A stretch of DNA of 64,000 nucleotides from Bacteroidota bacterium (lineage in GTDB: Bacteria > Bacteroidota > Bacteroidia > Chitinophagales > LD1), in contig JAFDYQ010000002.1 in NCBI GenBank assembly GCA_018267365.1, positions 62,001 to 126,000 on the forward strand. Reading direction: 5' to 3'. A program made the translations under genes and the position numbers. How positions within the stretch are numbered: position 1 is the first letter of the stretch; every line of letters starts with the position of its first letter. Positions 16,834 to 25,678 of this stretch are shown here, piece after piece. The notes beneath the pieces were generated by a model. That model ran no database searches. It was given only the letters and a program-made list of their open reading frames with translations, and was not told the origin of the DNA.

Positions 16834-16953
16834 CTAAACTGATGGAAACGAGCACTCTGACCGGTACTCGTTTCCTCCTTTTTTAAACAACTGTATTAGT
16901 CTTAATACCTGCCTACCGGCAGGCAGGCTAACTACTGACTACTAAATACTAAG

Positions 16954-18345
16954 ATGGATATCACACAAGAAAAAGTAGGCGACCTGAAATCTATCGTTCG
17001 CATCAAGCTGAAGAAAGAGGACTACGAGCCTAAAGTGACCAGCGCGCTGAAAAACCTGGCCAAGAAAGCCAACGTACCGGGCTTCCGCAAGGGCATGGTA
17101 CCTACCGGCATGGTAAAGAAAATGTACGGCAACTCCGTACTGGCAGAGGAGATCAATAAGAACCTCAACGACGAAATGTGGAAGTACCTGCAGGATAATA
17201 AGATCGACATCCTGGGCCAGCCTATACCAGCAGAGAGCCAGGACCTGCTGGATCTCGATATCAATAACATGAAGGATGTAGACTTTGCCTATGAGGTGGG
17301 TCACGCTCCTGAGATCGACCTGGGCTATATCACCAAGGCGCCAGCCTTTACCAAATATAAAATAGCGGTGGAGGACAAGATGATAGACGAGGAGGTAGAC
17401 CGCATCCGCAAGCGCTTTGCTACCTATGAGTATCCTGAGAATGTAGAGGCAAATGACATCCTCTCTCTCACCATAGAAGAACTGAACGCTGACGGCAGCC
17501 TGAAAGAAGGCGGCGTGAGCACGGTATCATCTGTGATGATGGACCTGATCAAGCCGGAGCATCAGGCGCAATTCCTGAAGCTGACCAAGGGCGCTAGCCT
17601 GGAGGCCAACGTATGGGATATAGTAGACCGCGACAAAGAAGGCATAGCCAAGAATATCCTGAACATGAACGACCTCACTAAGCTGGACGAGGTAGGCAAT
17701 CAATTTAAACTCACCGTGAATAACATCACCCGCAGCAAGCCGGCTGATATAGATGAGGAGTTCTTCAAGAAGGTATATGGCGAAGAAGGCCCTAAGACAG
17801 AGGCTGAGATGCGCGAGAACATCAAGAAGGAACTTGAGTCCTACTTTGATGGCCAGGCGGATGGCTACCTGATCAATGACCTGTACAAGGCTGTGATAGA
17901 GAATGTGAACTTCCCGCTGCCGGATGACTTCATGAAGCGCTGGATCAAGCTGGCCAATGAAAAGAAGGTGACAGACGAGGAGATAGAGAAGGACTATCCG
18001 CGCTTTGCCAAGCAACTGCGCTGGGACCTGATCACCCGCAAGATCGTGCGTGAAAACAATATCCAAAATACTGCTGAGGAAGTACGCGAGCGCGTGCGTA
18101 TGAACACCATACAGCAGCTCTACAGCTACGGCCTGCGCGATATGGGCGGCGACTGGGTAGAGCAGTTTATAGACAAGCAGATGGCTGATAAGAAGAACCT
18201 GGAGCAGACCGGCGAGCAGCTGCTGATAGACAAGGTGATGCAGCACATCAAGTCTCAGGTGAAGACCAAGGAGCAGCCGATCTCTATAGACGAATTTAAA
18301 GCACTGAATGAAAAGGCTGCTGCCGAGCAGGAAGCCAACGCATAA
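16954..18345 (+). CDS. tig: Trigger factor
   Basis: A 463-residue ribosome-bound chaperone that meets nascent chains at the exit tunnel. The N-terminal ribosome-docking loop G-F-R-K-G-M-V-P is present at about residues 46-53. The middle region (about 150-250) stands where the peptidyl-prolyl isomerase domain lies, and the C-terminal chaperone arms (about 265-440) are helical and highly charged. The PPIase region appears diverged from the enterobacterial form, as in other Bacteroidota. clpP and clpX, often found next to tig, do not follow here. Confidence 0.92.
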   Translation: MDITQEKVGDLKSIVRIKLKKEDYEPKVTSALKNLAKKANVPGFRKGMVPTGMVKKMYGNSVLAEEINKNLNDEMWKYLQDNKIDILGQPIPAESQDLLDLDINNMKDVDFAYEVGHAPEIDLGYITKAPAFTKYKIAVEDKMIDEEVDRIRKRFATYEYPENVEANDILSLTIEELNADGSLKEGGVSTVSSVMMDLIKPEHQAQFLKLTKGASLEANVWDIVDRDKEGIAKNILNMNDLTKLDEVGNQFKLTVNNITRSKPADIDEEFFKKVYGEEGPKTEAEMRENIKKELESYFDGQADGYLINDLYKAVIENVNFPLPDDFMKRWIKLANEKKVTDEEIEKDYPRFAKQLRWDLITRKIVRENNIQNTAEEVRERVRMNTIQQLYSYGLRDMGGDWVEQFIDKQMADKKNLEQTGEQLLIDKVMQHIKSQVKTKEQPISIDEFKALNEKAAAEQEANA

Positions 18346-18369
18346 ATTTTAAAGATTGATATGAAGAGA

Positions 18370-18396
18370 AGCCCTGGCCAAAAGCCGGGGTTTTCT
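18370..18396 (+). terminator. Terminator after tig
   Basis: CCCTGGC (18372-18378), loop, GCCGGGG (18384-18390), then TTTTCTATTT. The 7-bp stem has one G-T pair. Confidence 0.7.
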
Positions 18397-18657
18397 ATTT
18401 GTGTTTACCGCGAAAACCTGACTGCCGTCAGGCGGACGAAAAAAGGAGTACATTTTACCGCGGAGGCGGAGAGACGCAGAGAAATGCAGGCCGAAATGGA
18501 CGCGTCTATGCAGGCTTCCATCCCTTTTCCACACCTTCTGCACGCGTGACGATGGTCAGGGATATATGTTCCGAAGAATTGGAAATTCTGAGCCATATTT
18601 GACCCCAAGTAAGTTTTTAAGACAACAAGCGACTAATCATAGTCAATACAAATAGTT
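18397..18657. other. Intergenic region between tig and trxB
   Basis: About 260 bp with no convincing gene. Short open frames on both strands lack family features and conflict with each other. Two partly similar tracts contain CGTCAGGCGGACGAAAA- and GCGGAGGCGGAGA-type sequence. I see no clear hairpin or TAnnTTTG box for trxB. Confidence 0.5.
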
Positions 18658-19629
18658 ATGAACGAAAAGATCCATTGCCTTATAATCGGTTCCGGTCCTG
18701 CCGGCTATACTGCTGCCATCTATGCTGCCCGCGCGGGCCTGAAACCTATCATGTACACCGGCCTGCAGCAAGGGGGACAGCTCATGAATACGACTGATGT
18801 AGAAAACTACCCAGGCTATCCTAAGGGCATACTTGGCCCGGAGATGATGAATGACTTTAAAGAGCAGGCAGAGCGCTTTGGTACAGATATACGCTTTGGT
18901 ATGGCTACTAAGGTGCAATTTAACGAGCACCCTCCTCACAAGGTCTGGATAGATGACACTATCGAGCTGGAGGCCGATGCAGTGATACTTGCCACCGGCG
19001 CTGAGGCCAAGTGGCTCGGCCTGGACTCAGAGAAGCGCCTGAACGGCTCAGGTGTGAGCGCATGTGCGGTGTGTGATGGTTTCTTCTACAAAAATCAGGA
19101 AGTAGCGATAGTAGGTGCAGGCGATACGGCTGCCGAGGAGGCGCTGTATCTGTCTAAGATCTGCTCTACGGTACACATGATCGTGCGCCGCGATGTGATG
19201 CGCGCGTCTAAGGTGATGCAAGAGCGCGTATTGGCTACGCCTAATATCAAGGTCTACTGGAATAGCCAGACGGACGAGATACTCGGTGAACATGTAGTAG
19301 AAGCAGTGCGCATCAAGAACTGCAATACGCATGAGAAGACCGAGATACCAGTCAAGGGCTTCTTTGTAGCGATAGGCCACAAGCCGAACTCGGATGTTTT
19401 CAAGGAGTATATCCATACGGATGACCAAGGCTATGTGATCACTGTGCCTGGTAGTACGGAAACCAACGTAGAGGGTGTCTTCGCCTGCGGTGATCTGCAA
19501 GATAAAGTATACCGCCAGGCGGTAACGGCTGCCGGTACCGGCTGTATGGCCGCACTAGAGACGGAGCGCTATCTCTCTGCTAAGGAGCATGTACCCCATG
19601 TAGAGGCTACAGGTAGTTTGTCAAAGTAA
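18658..19629 (+). CDS. trxB: Thioredoxin reductase
   Basis: A 323-residue flavoprotein that reduces thioredoxin with NADPH. The FAD-binding motif G-S-G-P-A-G is at residues 11-16, the redox-active pair is Cys136 and Cys139 in C-A-V-C-D-G, the NADPH-binding motif G-A-G-D-T-A-A-E-E follows, and the C-terminal FAD motif is G-V-F-A-C-G-D. Length and spacing match the low-molecular-weight class. It stands alone, and the next gene (mpl) converges on it. Confidence 0.96.
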   Translation: MNEKIHCLIIGSGPAGYTAAIYAARAGLKPIMYTGLQQGGQLMNTTDVENYPGYPKGILGPEMMNDFKEQAERFGTDIRFGMATKVQFNEHPPHKVWIDDTIELEADAVILATGAEAKWLGLDSEKRLNGSGVSACAVCDGFFYKNQEVAIVGAGDTAAEEALYLSKICSTVHMIVRRDVMRASKVMQERVLATPNIKVYWNSQTDEILGEHVVEAVRIKNCNTHEKTEIPVKGFFVAIGHKPNSDVFKEYIHTDDQGYVITVPGSTETNVEGVFACGDLQDKVYRQAVTAAGTGCMAALETERYLSAKEHVPHVEATGSLSK

Positions 19630-19741
19630 GTTCCCGGAGTAATCCGTTGGATCGGGAAATCAATAGATCAGTTGGCTTTTCTAACCCCTTAAGTTGGGAT
19701 CATTTTGTATTCACTGATTTCCTGTTTCCCCGTTTTCCCGA

Positions 19742-21100
19742 TCACTTTATAACGGCGTTCGTCAGTGCTTTCACGTCCATTCCCCCAAACTGTCCGCTCG
19801 TCATGAGCAGAAGATTACTTTGCGGCCATTGCTGCGATAGAAGATATGATAGCAGTTCATCTTTTGAAGTAAATATCCTGAGGTCTCCCCTGCCGAAAGA
19901 AGTGCGTATCAGTTCATGATCCAGTGGCGGCATTTGCTTTAGTTTCATGGCCTCGTCATCGAGAAAAACTATTGCTACATCTGCCCTGTCCATAGCACCT
20001 TCATATTCTGAGAGAAAGTCTTTATTGAGACTGCTGAAGGTGTGAAGCTCCATGACAGCTACGAGGCGGCGCTGCGGGTATTGCTCCTTCATGGCATTGA
20101 CAGTCGCTTTGAGCTTGGAGGGAGAATGTGCGAAGTCTTTGTAGACTACAGTCTCTTTGTTTTCACCTAGCTTCTCGAGACGGTTAGCGGCTCCCTCAAA
20201 ACTACCCATAGCGGTATAGAACTGATGATCCGATAAGCCCATCTCAGCACAGACGCGGCGAGCACCCTCGAGGTTTTGCATATTGTGCGCGCCAAAGATG
20301 ATCATGGGATATTCGCCATCAGCGGTGATGATGTAGCATTTATTATCACGCACCTCGTAGCGGGAAATGTCATAAGGAATAGCACGTGCAGGGCCGCCAT
20401 AGCTGGCAAATATTCTCTGCAACTCTGCATCACCCTGATACCATGTGATCGCACCGCCGGGTTCTACGCTATTAGCAAACTTGCGGAACTGGTCTACGTA
20501 GCCTTCATATACCGGGAAGACATTGATATGATCCCAGGCCACGCCGGTGATGAGCGCAATATGCGGGTGATAGAACATGAACTTAGATTCGCGCTCCAAT
20601 GGTGAGGCCAGGTATTCGTCGCCTTCTATCACGATGACGGGTGCCGTCGTACTCAGGCGCACCCCAGTGTCGAAGCCTTTCACCTTCGCTCCCACCATGT
20701 AGTCTATCTCTATGCCGTTGTGATGCAGGGCGTGCATGACCATAGAGGTGATAGTAGTCTTGCCATGGCTGCCGGCTATGACGATGCGCTTCTTTTCCTT
20801 TGACACTTCATATATAAACCTTGGAAAGGAGTGAATAGCCAGGCGCAGCTCCTGCGCGCGCTGAAGCTCCGGATTGTCTATGCGGGCGTGCATGCCCAGG
20901 ATGATGGCATCTATATCGGCAGTTATCTTCTCCGGATAGAAACGCTCAGATTCGGGCAAAATGCCTTCATGTCTCAGGTTTGTACGGGCAGGATCGGCTA
21001 TTTTGTCATCTGATCCGGTCACAGTATGTCCCTGTCTGCTAAGGGCTATGGCCAGGCTGTGCATGACGGCCCCGCCTATGGCTATAAAGTGTATGCGCAT
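19742..21100 (-). CDS. mpl: UDP-N-acetylmuramate:L-alanyl-gamma-D-glutamyl-meso-diaminopimelate ligase
   Basis: A 452-residue Mur-ligase family enzyme that reattaches recycled murein tripeptide to UDP-MurNAc in the cytoplasm. The N-terminal Rossmann motif I-A-I-G-G-A-V-M is present, the ATP-binding G-S-H-G-K-T-T is at 110-116, the middle domain has E-G-D-E-Y and H-I-N-V-F, and the C-terminal domain starts near K-D-F-A-H-S-P-S-K. The E-G-D-E-Y and D-F-A-H-x-P motifs separate it from MurC. dapF, which makes the meso-DAP of the peptide, lies 4.6 kb away in the same window. Confidence 0.92.
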   Translation of the reverse strand: MRIHFIAIGGAVMHSLAIALSRQGHTVTGSDDKIADPARTNLRHEGILPESERFYPEKITADIDAIILGMHARIDNPELQRAQELRLAIHSFPRFIYEVSKEKKRIVIAGSHGKTTITSMVMHALHHNGIEIDYMVGAKVKGFDTGVRLSTTAPVIVIEGDEYLASPLERESKFMFYHPHIALITGVAWDHINVFPVYEGYVDQFRKFANSVEPGGAITWYQGDAELQRIFASYGGPARAIPYDISRYEVRDNKCYIITADGEYPMIIFGAHNMQNLEGARRVCAEMGLSDHQFYTAMGSFEGAANRLEKLGENKETVVYKDFAHSPSKLKATVNAMKEQYPQRRLVAVMELHTFSSLNKDFLSEYEGAMDRADVAIVFLDDEAMKLKQMPPLDHELIRTSFGRGDLRIFTSKDELLSYLLSQQWPQSNLLLMTSGQFGGMDVKALTNAVIK

Positions 21101-21215
21101 GGCATCAAATTTGCACTAATATCACTACATTCTTATCCACAATCCTTTACGCAGCAAGTGTTTAATCTAAAATAAAACACATATCTTAGCGTTATAAAAT
21201 AAAAACAGACCAACA

Positions 21216-21353
21216 ATGACAGCCACAAAAAAGAACATCACGATAGCTATCCTCGCTTTCGCTTTTATGTGTGTGGCACTGGCTTCCTGCGATCGCCACA
21301 CCTGCCCCACCTACTCTAAGACTACAGAGACTTCTGTAGAAAACAGGGGATAA
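21216..21353 (+). CDS. Small lipoprotein (45 residues)
   Basis: The ATG at 21216 opens a 45-codon frame ending TAA at 21351-21353. The product begins M-T-A-T-K-K-N-I, has a hydrophobic core (I-A-I-L-A-F-A-F-M-C-V-A) and a lipobox L-A-S-C at about residues 22-25, leaving a mature peptide of about 21 residues with C-D-R-H-T-C-P-T-Y-S. It sits 6 bp before ytxJ on the same strand, suggesting co-translation. The lipobox and tight spacing support it as a real gene. The function is unknown; the Cys-x4-Cys in the mature part is striking beside a thiol-redox gene. Confidence 0.7.
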   Translation: MTATKKNITIAILAFAFMCVALASCDRHTCPTYSKTTETSVENRG

Positions 21354-21359
21354 TACCAC

Positions 21360-21692
21360 ATGGACTGGATAGCCCTCACAGATATAGGGCAGCTAGATGA
21401 AATCATCCGTGACTCTGCACAGATGCCGGTAGCTATTTTTAAGCATAGCACCAGATGCTCTGTCAGTGCTATGGCCAAACGCGCACTGGAGCGTGACTGG
21501 ACTGCAGTCCGTACTTCTCTGCCTGCATATTTTCTGGACCTGATAGCCTATCGTACTATCTCCAATGAAATAGCGCGCCGCTTTGGCGTGATACATGAGT
21601 CGCCGCAGCTCCTCCTGATCAAGGACGGCAAAGTAGCCTACTACGCCTCTCACTCCGAGATAAATGTCGCAGAGATCATCCGTGCCGCGTAG
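21360..21692 (+). CDS. ytxJ: YtxJ-family bacillithiol-system redox protein
   Basis: A 110-residue thioredoxin-fold protein. The active-site region F-K-H-S-T-R-C-S-V-S has a single Cys in the place of the CxxC motif, as in YtxJ proteins, which are thought to act as monothiol bacilliredoxins removing bacillithiol from protein thiols. The later I-x-H-E-S-P-Q-L-L-L-I-K-D-G-K segment is the thioredoxin-like cis-Pro region. This points to a bacillithiol-using host. No bsh biosynthesis gene lies in the window. It follows the 45-residue lipoprotein by 6 bp. Confidence 0.88.
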   Translation: MDWIALTDIGQLDEIIRDSAQMPVAIFKHSTRCSVSAMAKRALERDWTAVRTSLPAYFLDLIAYRTISNEIARRFGVIHESPQLLLIKDGKVAYYASHSEINVAEIIRAA

Positions 21693-21752
21693 CCTTGTGG
21701 CTTGCGTTTTGCACTATTATGCAGTAGATTTATCACTGTACATCTCTCTATC

Positions 21753-22160
21753 ATGAAAAAATTACTCTCTATCGCTCAGGCCTCTGCACCTGTAGACCTC
21801 GGCCTTTTGGTCCTTCGTGTAGGTGCCAGTATATTTATGATCCATCACGGCTATGGCAAGATCCAGCATTTCCCGGAGATACAAGAGAAGTTCATGAACT
21901 TCCTGGGCTTTAGCGGCTCTATATCTCTCTGCCTCACCATATTTGCAGAGTTCTTTTGCTCTATCCTTTTGCTCACCGGCCTGCTCAGCAGGCTGGCTGT
22001 CATTCCACTTATGATCACAATGGCAGTAGCAGCAGTGATGGCACATGAGGGTGATTTCTTTGGCAAGGGCGAACCAGCGACTATATACCTGATCATATAC
22101 ACCACGCTCCTGGTGACCGGTCCGGGTAGGTATAGCCTGGATAAAGTGTTGTTTAAATAA
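21753..22160 (+). CDS. DoxX-family membrane protein
   Basis: A 135-residue inner-membrane protein with four hydrophobic segments. The family motifs are visible: L-G-L-L-V-L-R-V-G-A-S-I-F-M-I-H-H-G-Y-G-K near the N-terminus, and a F-A-E-F-F-C-S-I-L-L-L-T-G-L segment in the middle. DoxX-type proteins have been tied to redox or thiosulfate-linked respiration, but most have no proven role. The frame is open to 21702, while the ATG at 21753 starts the usual N-terminus. It follows ytxJ by 60 bp on the same strand. Confidence 0.88.
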   Translation: MKKLLSIAQASAPVDLGLLVLRVGASIFMIHHGYGKIQHFPEIQEKFMNFLGFSGSISLCLTIFAEFFCSILLLTGLLSRLAVIPLMITMAVAAVMAHEGDFFGKGEPATIYLIIYTTLLVTGPGRYSLDKVLFK

Positions 22161-22197
22161 CATTACTCCCCGCACATATATTTTGTAAGTTTAGCGA

Positions 22198-22950
22198 ATG
22201 AGTAAAAATGCCCTATCGTCTGCGGCCAGCGACCTGAAGTACCACCTGATAGACAAGTACCGCGCACTCATCTCTGCGCGATATGATGATGTGATCAGCC
22301 ATATAGAGTCTACGGGAGTAGACCTGGAGCCGGAGGTAGCACAGGAGATGAAGGACTTTTTCCTGACTTATGTCTACCCCGAGTCTGTGCAGCGCCATAA
22401 GCTGGATGCAGCCTTCGCTGAGCTGGGCAATTTCGTTCATAACCCGCAACTCGTGTGGGGCCTGCTGGGCAGCCTGCCCGTGGCCATCTTTCAGTTTGGC
22501 GCGCAGCTACCGGCAGCTATCCGGGCCGGACTCAAATCCCTGGAGGCATTCACAGCAGCCACCGGCTTTGAAGCACAGCTACTGCAGGCGGCACTGGACA
22601 AGGGATACAAAGAGCCGCTGACAGACGCACAATTTCTGGAATGCCTGAAAGCTATACCTAAGGAAAGTCTGAATAAATTCATAGGAGAAACATCGGTGCT
22701 CTTCAGCGTCATCTCTGACACCACACTACTATCCAAAACGATCCTGATCATGAAAGACGTGATCCGCCGCATGGAGGCCAAACCTAAACTCTACACCAAA
22801 GATCAGATTGCTGCTATTGCACTGGGCCTCGACCTGATGGAGCGCGGATATGCGCTGCTCGAGCCGTATGATGAAAATACCAAGAAGGCCATCATTGATT
22901 TTATCGCCTCTACCGAGAGCCGGTTTCTCGATAGCCTGCACGGCAAATAG
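22198..22950 (+). CDS. Hypothetical cytoplasmic helical protein
   Basis: A 250-residue protein without a signal peptide or clear membrane span. It appears almost wholly alpha-helical, with charged amphipathic stretches and one more hydrophobic region (G-L-L-G-S-L-P-V-A-I-F-Q-F-G, about residues 86-100). I recognise no domain or catalytic motif. It lies 37 bp after the DoxX gene and 55 bp before a DinB gene, all on the same strand, so an operon is plausible. Confidence 0.65.
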   Translation: MSKNALSSAASDLKYHLIDKYRALISARYDDVISHIESTGVDLEPEVAQEMKDFFLTYVYPESVQRHKLDAAFAELGNFVHNPQLVWGLLGSLPVAIFQFGAQLPAAIRAGLKSLEAFTAATGFEAQLLQAALDKGYKEPLTDAQFLECLKAIPKESLNKFIGETSVLFSVISDTTLLSKTILIMKDVIRRMEAKPKLYTKDQIAAIALGLDLMERGYALLEPYDENTKKAIIDFIASTESRFLDSLHGK

Positions 22951-23005
22951 CTTATTTCTCAGATCAGATTAGTTTTTGTTTATTGCCTGCCTAAACCCAA
23001 AGACA

Positions 23006-23506
23006 ATGGCCTCTCAGGAAGCAAAAACGCTCGCGGATACCATGGACAAAACGCGCCAGCTGATCCGCTACTACATCTCGGGGCTCAAGACTCAAGACCC
23101 TTACCAGCCCATTGAGTTCGGTGGGCTCAATTTCAATAGCATCTACTGGCTCACTGCTCACCTGATATGGGCAGAGGACAATCTGATCGTGCGCAGCTCT
23201 ACCGGCCAGTCTGTAGCGCCGGAGTGGATCCGGCACTACCACATAGGCGCGGATGGATCACTGCACGAGGGGCATGGCGATTTCAAGGAACTGCTGGACA
23301 CTATGAAGGATGTACATGAGAAAGTACTGGCACATCTGCGCAGCCTCACCGACGAGCAGCTGGCTGCCGAGAATACGATGGGCATGGCCTTTGGCGATGG
23401 GGACAGGTCTGTGCGTATGATGGTGATGCATGCTATCCGCCATGAGGGTACCCATATAGGCAACTATGCCTATCTCTGCAAAATGAAAGGTATCAAGATG
23501 GTGTGA
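23006..23506 (+). CDS. DinB-family putative metalloenzyme
   Basis: A 166-residue four-helix-bundle protein of the DinB/YfiT type. The three metal-binding His positions can be seen: one in W-L-T-A-H-L-I-W-A-E and two in H-E-G-T-H-I-G-N. DinB-like proteins include thiol-S-transferases that use mycothiol or bacillithiol; the nearby ytxJ makes a bacillithiol link attractive but unproven. The frame can be extended to a TTG at 22976, but the ATG at 23006 fits better. Confidence 0.8.
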   Translation: MASQEAKTLADTMDKTRQLIRYYISGLKTQDPYQPIEFGGLNFNSIYWLTAHLIWAEDNLIVRSSTGQSVAPEWIRHYHIGADGSLHEGHGDFKELLDTMKDVHEKVLAHLRSLTDEQLAAENTMGMAFGDGDRSVRMMVMHAIRHEGTHIGNYAYLCKMKGIKMV

Positions 23507-23608
23507 CGATATTTTTGCCTGATCCGCATACCACGCACAGGCTGGGAATAAGTATTTTACACGCCGGAAGATTTTTCTATTATTTCGACCTATAATCTAA
23601 ATCCGTAT

Positions 23609-25453
23609 ATGAAAAAACTGATCTATCTCGCACTGGCAGGCATGACACTGGCTGCGTGCAATAATAACAACAGCGGCAGCATGAGCGGTGGCCCCAAGTA
23701 CTCTGATGCAGAGGTGGCCGAGCAGTCACGGCTGGTCAATGAATTTCTGGATCGCAAATTTGATGAGGCAGTAGACCGCTCGCCTGAGTTTGCCTCTACC
23801 CTCGGCCTCAAGAGTCACTATGGCGACTGGAACGACCGCAGCGACGAGCACTACAAGAAAGAAATGGAGATACAGCGTGCTAATGTAGACTCGCTGAAAA
23901 AATTTAAGCTCGATGCTCTGGATGAGCAGACCAAACTCAGCGTGCGGCTGGCAGAAGAAGATCTGAAGCGCAGCGAAGATGGCTTCAAGTGGCGCTTTCA
24001 CGGGTACTGGATCTCACAGATGGGAGGAGAGCACTCTGATATACCGGCCTTTCTGATCAACGTACACCGTGTAGACACGATCACGGATGCGCAGGCCTAT
24101 ATCAGCCGCCTGCAAAAGCTGGGAGATGTGTTTGACCAGGTGCTGGTACAGCTGCACAAGCGCGAAGAAATGAAGGTAGTACCTCCCAAATTTACCTTTG
24201 ACTATGTGACCAAGGATATTAAAAGTTTCATAGCCGGCTGTGACAAGACAGATGCATCTAATGTCCTTCTGACTGACTTCTCCTCAAAAGTAGATGCCCT
24301 GAAAATAGAAGATGCAGAGAAGAAAAAGCTGAAAGACGAAGCCAAAGACGCGATCACTAAGGTAGTGAAGCCTGCCTACGAGAAGCTCCTCGCCTACTGG
24401 ACAGAGCTGGACAAAAAGACCAGCGAAAGCAATGGCGCCTGGGCACTGCCCGAGGGAGATGCCTACTATGCCTACTGCCTGCGCAGCAATACTACTACAG
24501 ATATGACTGCCGATCAGATATTTGACACCGGACAGAGGGAGGTAGCGCGCATACAAGATGAGATGCGCAAGATCATGAAACAGGTCAATTTCAAAAGCGA
24601 CTCGCTGCAAGAGTTCTTTGCCTACCTGCGCAAGGACCCAAAATTTAAGTATGAGAATAACGACAATGGCCGCAAGCAGATACTGGCAGACGCAGAGCGC
24701 TATATCAATACTGTCCGAGATCAGTACCTGGACAAGCTCTTTCTGCATAAGCCTAAAGCACCGATAGTAGTCAAGGCGGTAGAAAAATTTCGCGAGGGAT
24801 CTGTGGCTGGCGCCTTCTATGAGCAGCCATCAGAAGATGGCTCACGCCCGGGTCGCTTCTACGTAAACCTGCACGATGTACATGCTACCGCCCGCTATCA
24901 GCTGGAGGCTCTCTGCTACCATGAGGGTATACCGGGCCATCACATGCAGATAGCGCTGGCTCAGGAGCTGCGCAGCATACCTAAGTTTCGCCGCTATGGT
25001 GGCAATACGGCCTATGTAGAGGGCTGGGCGCTCTACTCTGAGCGCGTGCCTAAAGAGATGGGACTCTATCAGGACCCTTACTCTGACTTTGGCAGGCTGA
25101 GCATGGAGATATTCCGCGCGGCACGGCTGGTGGTAGATGCCGGCATACACAGCAAAAAATGGACACGCGAGCAGGCTATCAACTACTTCCTGACCAATAC
25201 AGCTAATACAGAGGCAGACTGCAAGAGCGAGATAGAGCGCTACTTCATCTGGCCGGGCCAGGCTACAGGATATAAAGTAGGTATGCTAAAGATCATGGAG
25301 CTGCGCAAAAAGGCAGAGGCCGAACTGGGAGATAAATTTGATATCCGCCAGTTTCACGATGTGGTGCTGATGAATGGCGCCGTGCCGCTCACCGTACTGG
25401 AAGAACTGGTCAATAAGTACATCGAAAAGACCAAGGCTGAAAAGAAAGTCTAA
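23609..25453 (+). CDS. DUF885 lipoprotein, putative zinc peptidase
   Basis: A 614-residue lipoprotein. The signal peptide ends in lipobox L-A-A-C (Cys16), followed by an Asn/Ser/Gly linker. The rest is the DUF885 fold with the diagnostic H-E-G-I-P-G-H-H motif at about residues 437-445, and the downstream E-G-W-A-L-Y-S-E that supplies the further metal ligand and active-site residues. This HExxH-like pattern marks it as a gluzincin-type metallopeptidase, probably a carboxypeptidase-like enzyme in the periplasm or at the outer membrane. Mature N-terminal residues after the Cys are N-N-N, not an acidic LES-type export signal. Strong hairpins follow the gene. Confidence 0.88.
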   Translation: MKKLIYLALAGMTLAACNNNNSGSMSGGPKYSDAEVAEQSRLVNEFLDRKFDEAVDRSPEFASTLGLKSHYGDWNDRSDEHYKKEMEIQRANVDSLKKFKLDALDEQTKLSVRLAEEDLKRSEDGFKWRFHGYWISQMGGEHSDIPAFLINVHRVDTITDAQAYISRLQKLGDVFDQVLVQLHKREEMKVVPPKFTFDYVTKDIKSFIAGCDKTDASNVLLTDFSSKVDALKIEDAEKKKLKDEAKDAITKVVKPAYEKLLAYWTELDKKTSESNGAWALPEGDAYYAYCLRSNTTTDMTADQIFDTGQREVARIQDEMRKIMKQVNFKSDSLQEFFAYLRKDPKFKYENNDNGRKQILADAERYINTVRDQYLDKLFLHKPKAPIVVKAVEKFREGSVAGAFYEQPSEDGSRPGRFYVNLHDVHATARYQLEALCYHEGIPGHHMQIALAQELRSIPKFRRYGGNTAYVEGWALYSERVPKEMGLYQDPYSDFGRLSMEIFRAARLVVDAGIHSKKWTREQAINYFLTNTANTEADCKSEIERYFIWPGQATGYKVGMLKIMELRKKAEAELGDKFDIRQFHDVVLMNGAVPLTVLEELVNKYIEKTKAEKKV

Positions 25454-25523
25454 GAGGCAGCTGCCTCTTAAAACATGCAAAATGATACAAAGCGGATAGG
25501 CCGATACCCTATCCGCTTTTTTA
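25453..25523 (+). terminator. Tandem hairpin terminator after DUF885 gene
   Basis: A perfect 18-nt palindrome AAGAGGCAGCTGCCTCTT (25453-25470) overlaps the stop codon. Next comes a second hairpin, AAGCGGATAGG (25491-25501), 7-nt loop, CCTATCCGCTT (25509-25519), then TTTTA. The second is a strong intrinsic terminator. Confidence 0.85.
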
Positions 25524-25593
25524 TTTTCATCCTGTATTTTAAATTTGCAGCGAGGGTAATCCTCACTATACGCCTTATCACGAAAGCGGTGTC

Positions 25594-25621
25594 GGGACGG
25601 GTCCTATGCCCGTCCCTTTTT
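25594..25621 (+). terminator. Hairpin with T run upstream of dapF
   Basis: GGGACGGG (25594-25601), loop TCCTATG, CCCGTCCC (25609-25616), then TTTTT. It lies about 58 bp before the dapF start and may be a third terminator or a leader attenuator. Confidence 0.65.
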
Positions 25622-25678
25622 ACTGTCATTTGCGCCGTCTGTAAATTCTGCTGCATTCTCCTTTCCTTTGCAGCCATC

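Noticed and set aside
18361-18602. Several 60-70-codon frames after tig
   Set aside because: Mutually overlapping, on both strands, and containing the tig terminator.
19647-19741. GATCGGGAAA...TTTCCCGATC inverted repeat between trxB and mpl
   Set aside because: The arms are about 80 bp apart with a loose loop; I cannot tell it from chance or a weak terminator.
25475-25678. Upstream extension of dapF
   Set aside because: It translates through two terminator hairpins, and the conserved domain starts at the ATG at 25679.
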